DNA of 63,488 nucleotides, taken from contig JAEEGS010000082.1 in assembly GCA_016280445.1 (NCBI GenBank), positions 1 to 63,488 of the forward strand. The letters are read 5' to 3'. The translations under genes and the position numbers were made by a program. This stretch comes from Bacteroidaceae bacterium (lineage in GTDB: Bacteria; Bacteroidota; Bacteroidia; Bacteroidales; Bacteroidaceae). The notes under the pieces were generated by a model. It was not told the origin of the DNA, did no database searches, and saw only the letters and a program-made list of their open reading frames with translations. How positions within the stretch are numbered: position 1 is the first letter of the stretch; the number at the start of each line of letters is the position of its first letter. Positions 62,737 through 63,488 of this stretch are shown here, piece by piece.

Positions 62737-62739
62737 TAT

Positions 62740-62760
62740 CAATTGTCAATTATCAATTAT
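62740..62760. repeat. Three 7-bp repeats of the CAATTAT type
   Basis: Three heptads (CAATTGT, CAATTAT, CAATTAT) followed by a degenerate fourth. They fill the gap between nadB and the M16 gene and match the longer array at 44127. Confidence 0.8.
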
Positions 62761-63488
62761 TAATTTTTATCCAAAGCGTGAGGTGCATAATCCACCGTGT
62801 AGTGAAGTCCGCGGCTCTCTTTGCGTTCGAGTGCCTGACGGGTGATGAGGTAGCCCACGTTGATCATGTTGCGGAGTTCGCAGATGTCGCGGGTGGGTTT
62901 GACACGTTTGAAGAGGTGCTCGGTCTCTTCGTAGAGCAGGTCGAGACGTTCCCATGCACGGTGCAGACGGAGGTCGGAACGGACAATACCCACGTAAGTG
63001 GACATGATTTGTCCCACTTCCTTCACGTCTTGTGCAATGAGCACCTTCTCCTCGTTGGTCATTGTGCCCTCATCGTTCCAGGCAGGAACCTTTTCATTGA
63101 ACTCATATTGGTCAATCACCTCCAAAGAGTGCTTGGCGGCGGCATCGGCATAAACCACCGCCTCGATGAGCGAGTTGCTGGCCAGACGGTTGCCGCCATG
63201 AAGACCCGTGCAGGAGCATTCGCCCACAGCATACAGACGCTTGATGCTCGACTGTCCATCCAAATCGACCTGGATGCCGCCACACATGTAGTGTGCCGAC
63301 GGAGCCACAGGGATGTAGTCCTTCGTGATGTCGATGCCGATGCTGAGGCACTTGGCGTAGATGTTGGGGAAGTGGTGCTTGGTCTCTTCGGGGTCTTTGT
63401 GTGTCACGTCCAGACATACGTGGTCGAGGGCGTGAATCTTCATCTCGTTGTCGATGGCACGTGCCACGATGTCGCGTGGAGCCAGCGA
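62760..63488 (-). CDS. nadB: L-aspartate oxidase, C-terminal part (runs off the window)
   Basis: The last 242 residues are present; the N-terminal FAD-binding part lies beyond position 63488. Recognisable are SLAPRDIVARAID at the edge, YMCGGIQVDLDGQSSIKRLYAVGE (the flavin-binding segment) and CTGLHGGNRLASNSLIEAVVYA, followed by the helical C-terminal domain (IMSTYVGIVRSDLRLHRAWERL). It oxidises L-aspartate to iminoaspartate, the first step of quinolinate/NAD synthesis. The gene probably leads the nadB-M16-dacB transcript. Confidence 0.93.
   Translation of the reverse strand, partial: SLAPRDIVARAIDNEMKIHALDHVCLDVTHKDPEETKHHFPNIYAKCLSIGIDITKDYIPVAPSAHYMCGGIQVDLDGQSSIKRLYAVGECSCTGLHGGNRLASNSLIEAVVYADAAAKHSLEVIDQYEFNEKVPAWNDEGTMTNEEKVLIAQDVKEVGQIMSTYVGIVRSDLRLHRAWERLDLLYEETEHLFKRVKPTRDICELRNMINVGYLITRQALERKESRGLHYTVDYAPHALDKN

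Noticed and set aside
1-63488. tRNA, rRNA, prophage or conjugative element genes
   Set aside because: No cloverleaf or TTCGAATCC-type arm was seen in the gaps, and there are no integrase, relaxase or phage structural genes.

Overview
The window comes from a Bacteroidales genome, most likely Prevotellaceae (Prevotella/Segatella type). The evidence is: Bacteroidetes promoters of the form TTG-N19-21-TAnnTTTG ahead of several genes, FimA/Mfa-type (type V) fimbrillins, a type IX secretion C-terminal sorting domain, a BspA-like leucine-rich repeat protein, and the gene order DUF4271-hemD-rnpA-yidD-tatD. No rRNA or tRNA gene was seen.

Region 1 (1-40.2 kb) is a roughly 39-kb co-directional surface-structure locus. 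A tiny lipoprotein gene lies on the opposite strand at the left edge. The upstream region carries six tandem 23-bp repeats, a run of nine G residues and a promoter. The locus then encodes a DUF3575/OmpA-like/TPR protein, a major fimbrillin, an Mfa2/FimB-type anchor, a second fimbrillin, two accessory fimbrial lipoproteins, and three giant repeat proteins (4264, 2035 and 3256 residues; 9555 in total) built on a VYGGGN-type motif. Only the first giant has a recognisable sorting domain. A REP-associated (HUH) transposase with an extra Rossmann-like C-terminal domain sits between the second and third giants. Gaps are mostly under 65 bp, and two strong hairpins close the locus. My inference is that this is a type V pilus operon extended with giant beta-solenoid-like surface proteins, possibly phase-variable through the G-tract. 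I do not recognise the giant family as a described system.

Region 2 (40.3-48.9 kb) is housekeeping: metK behind a duplicated promoter and an apparent SAM-II riboswitch, a DUF4271 membrane protein, hemD, rnpA, yidD and a divergent TatD protein. On the minus strand follow a THUMP-type RNA methyltransferase and cysE. purD is divergent from cysE and ends at a near-perfect 23-bp terminator stem.

Region 3 (48.9-56.2 kb, minus strand) holds two clusters of secreted proteins and lipoproteins. The first has two paralogous lipoproteins (one with a YARHG domain), a coiled-coil lipoprotein, a lipoprotein with a DnaJ-like cysteine-rich tail and an Adhesin_E-like protein. The second has a CsgG/FlgT_C-like protein with three partners.

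Region 4 (56.2-57.1 kb) has no convincing protein gene but carries two strong candidates for structured non-coding RNAs on the minus strand, each with its own promoter.

Region 5 (57.1-63.5 kb, minus strand) encodes a membrane-anchored BspA-like LRR protein, a PBP4-type D-Ala-D-Ala carboxypeptidase, an M16 metallopeptidase and the C-terminal part of nadB, which runs off the window.
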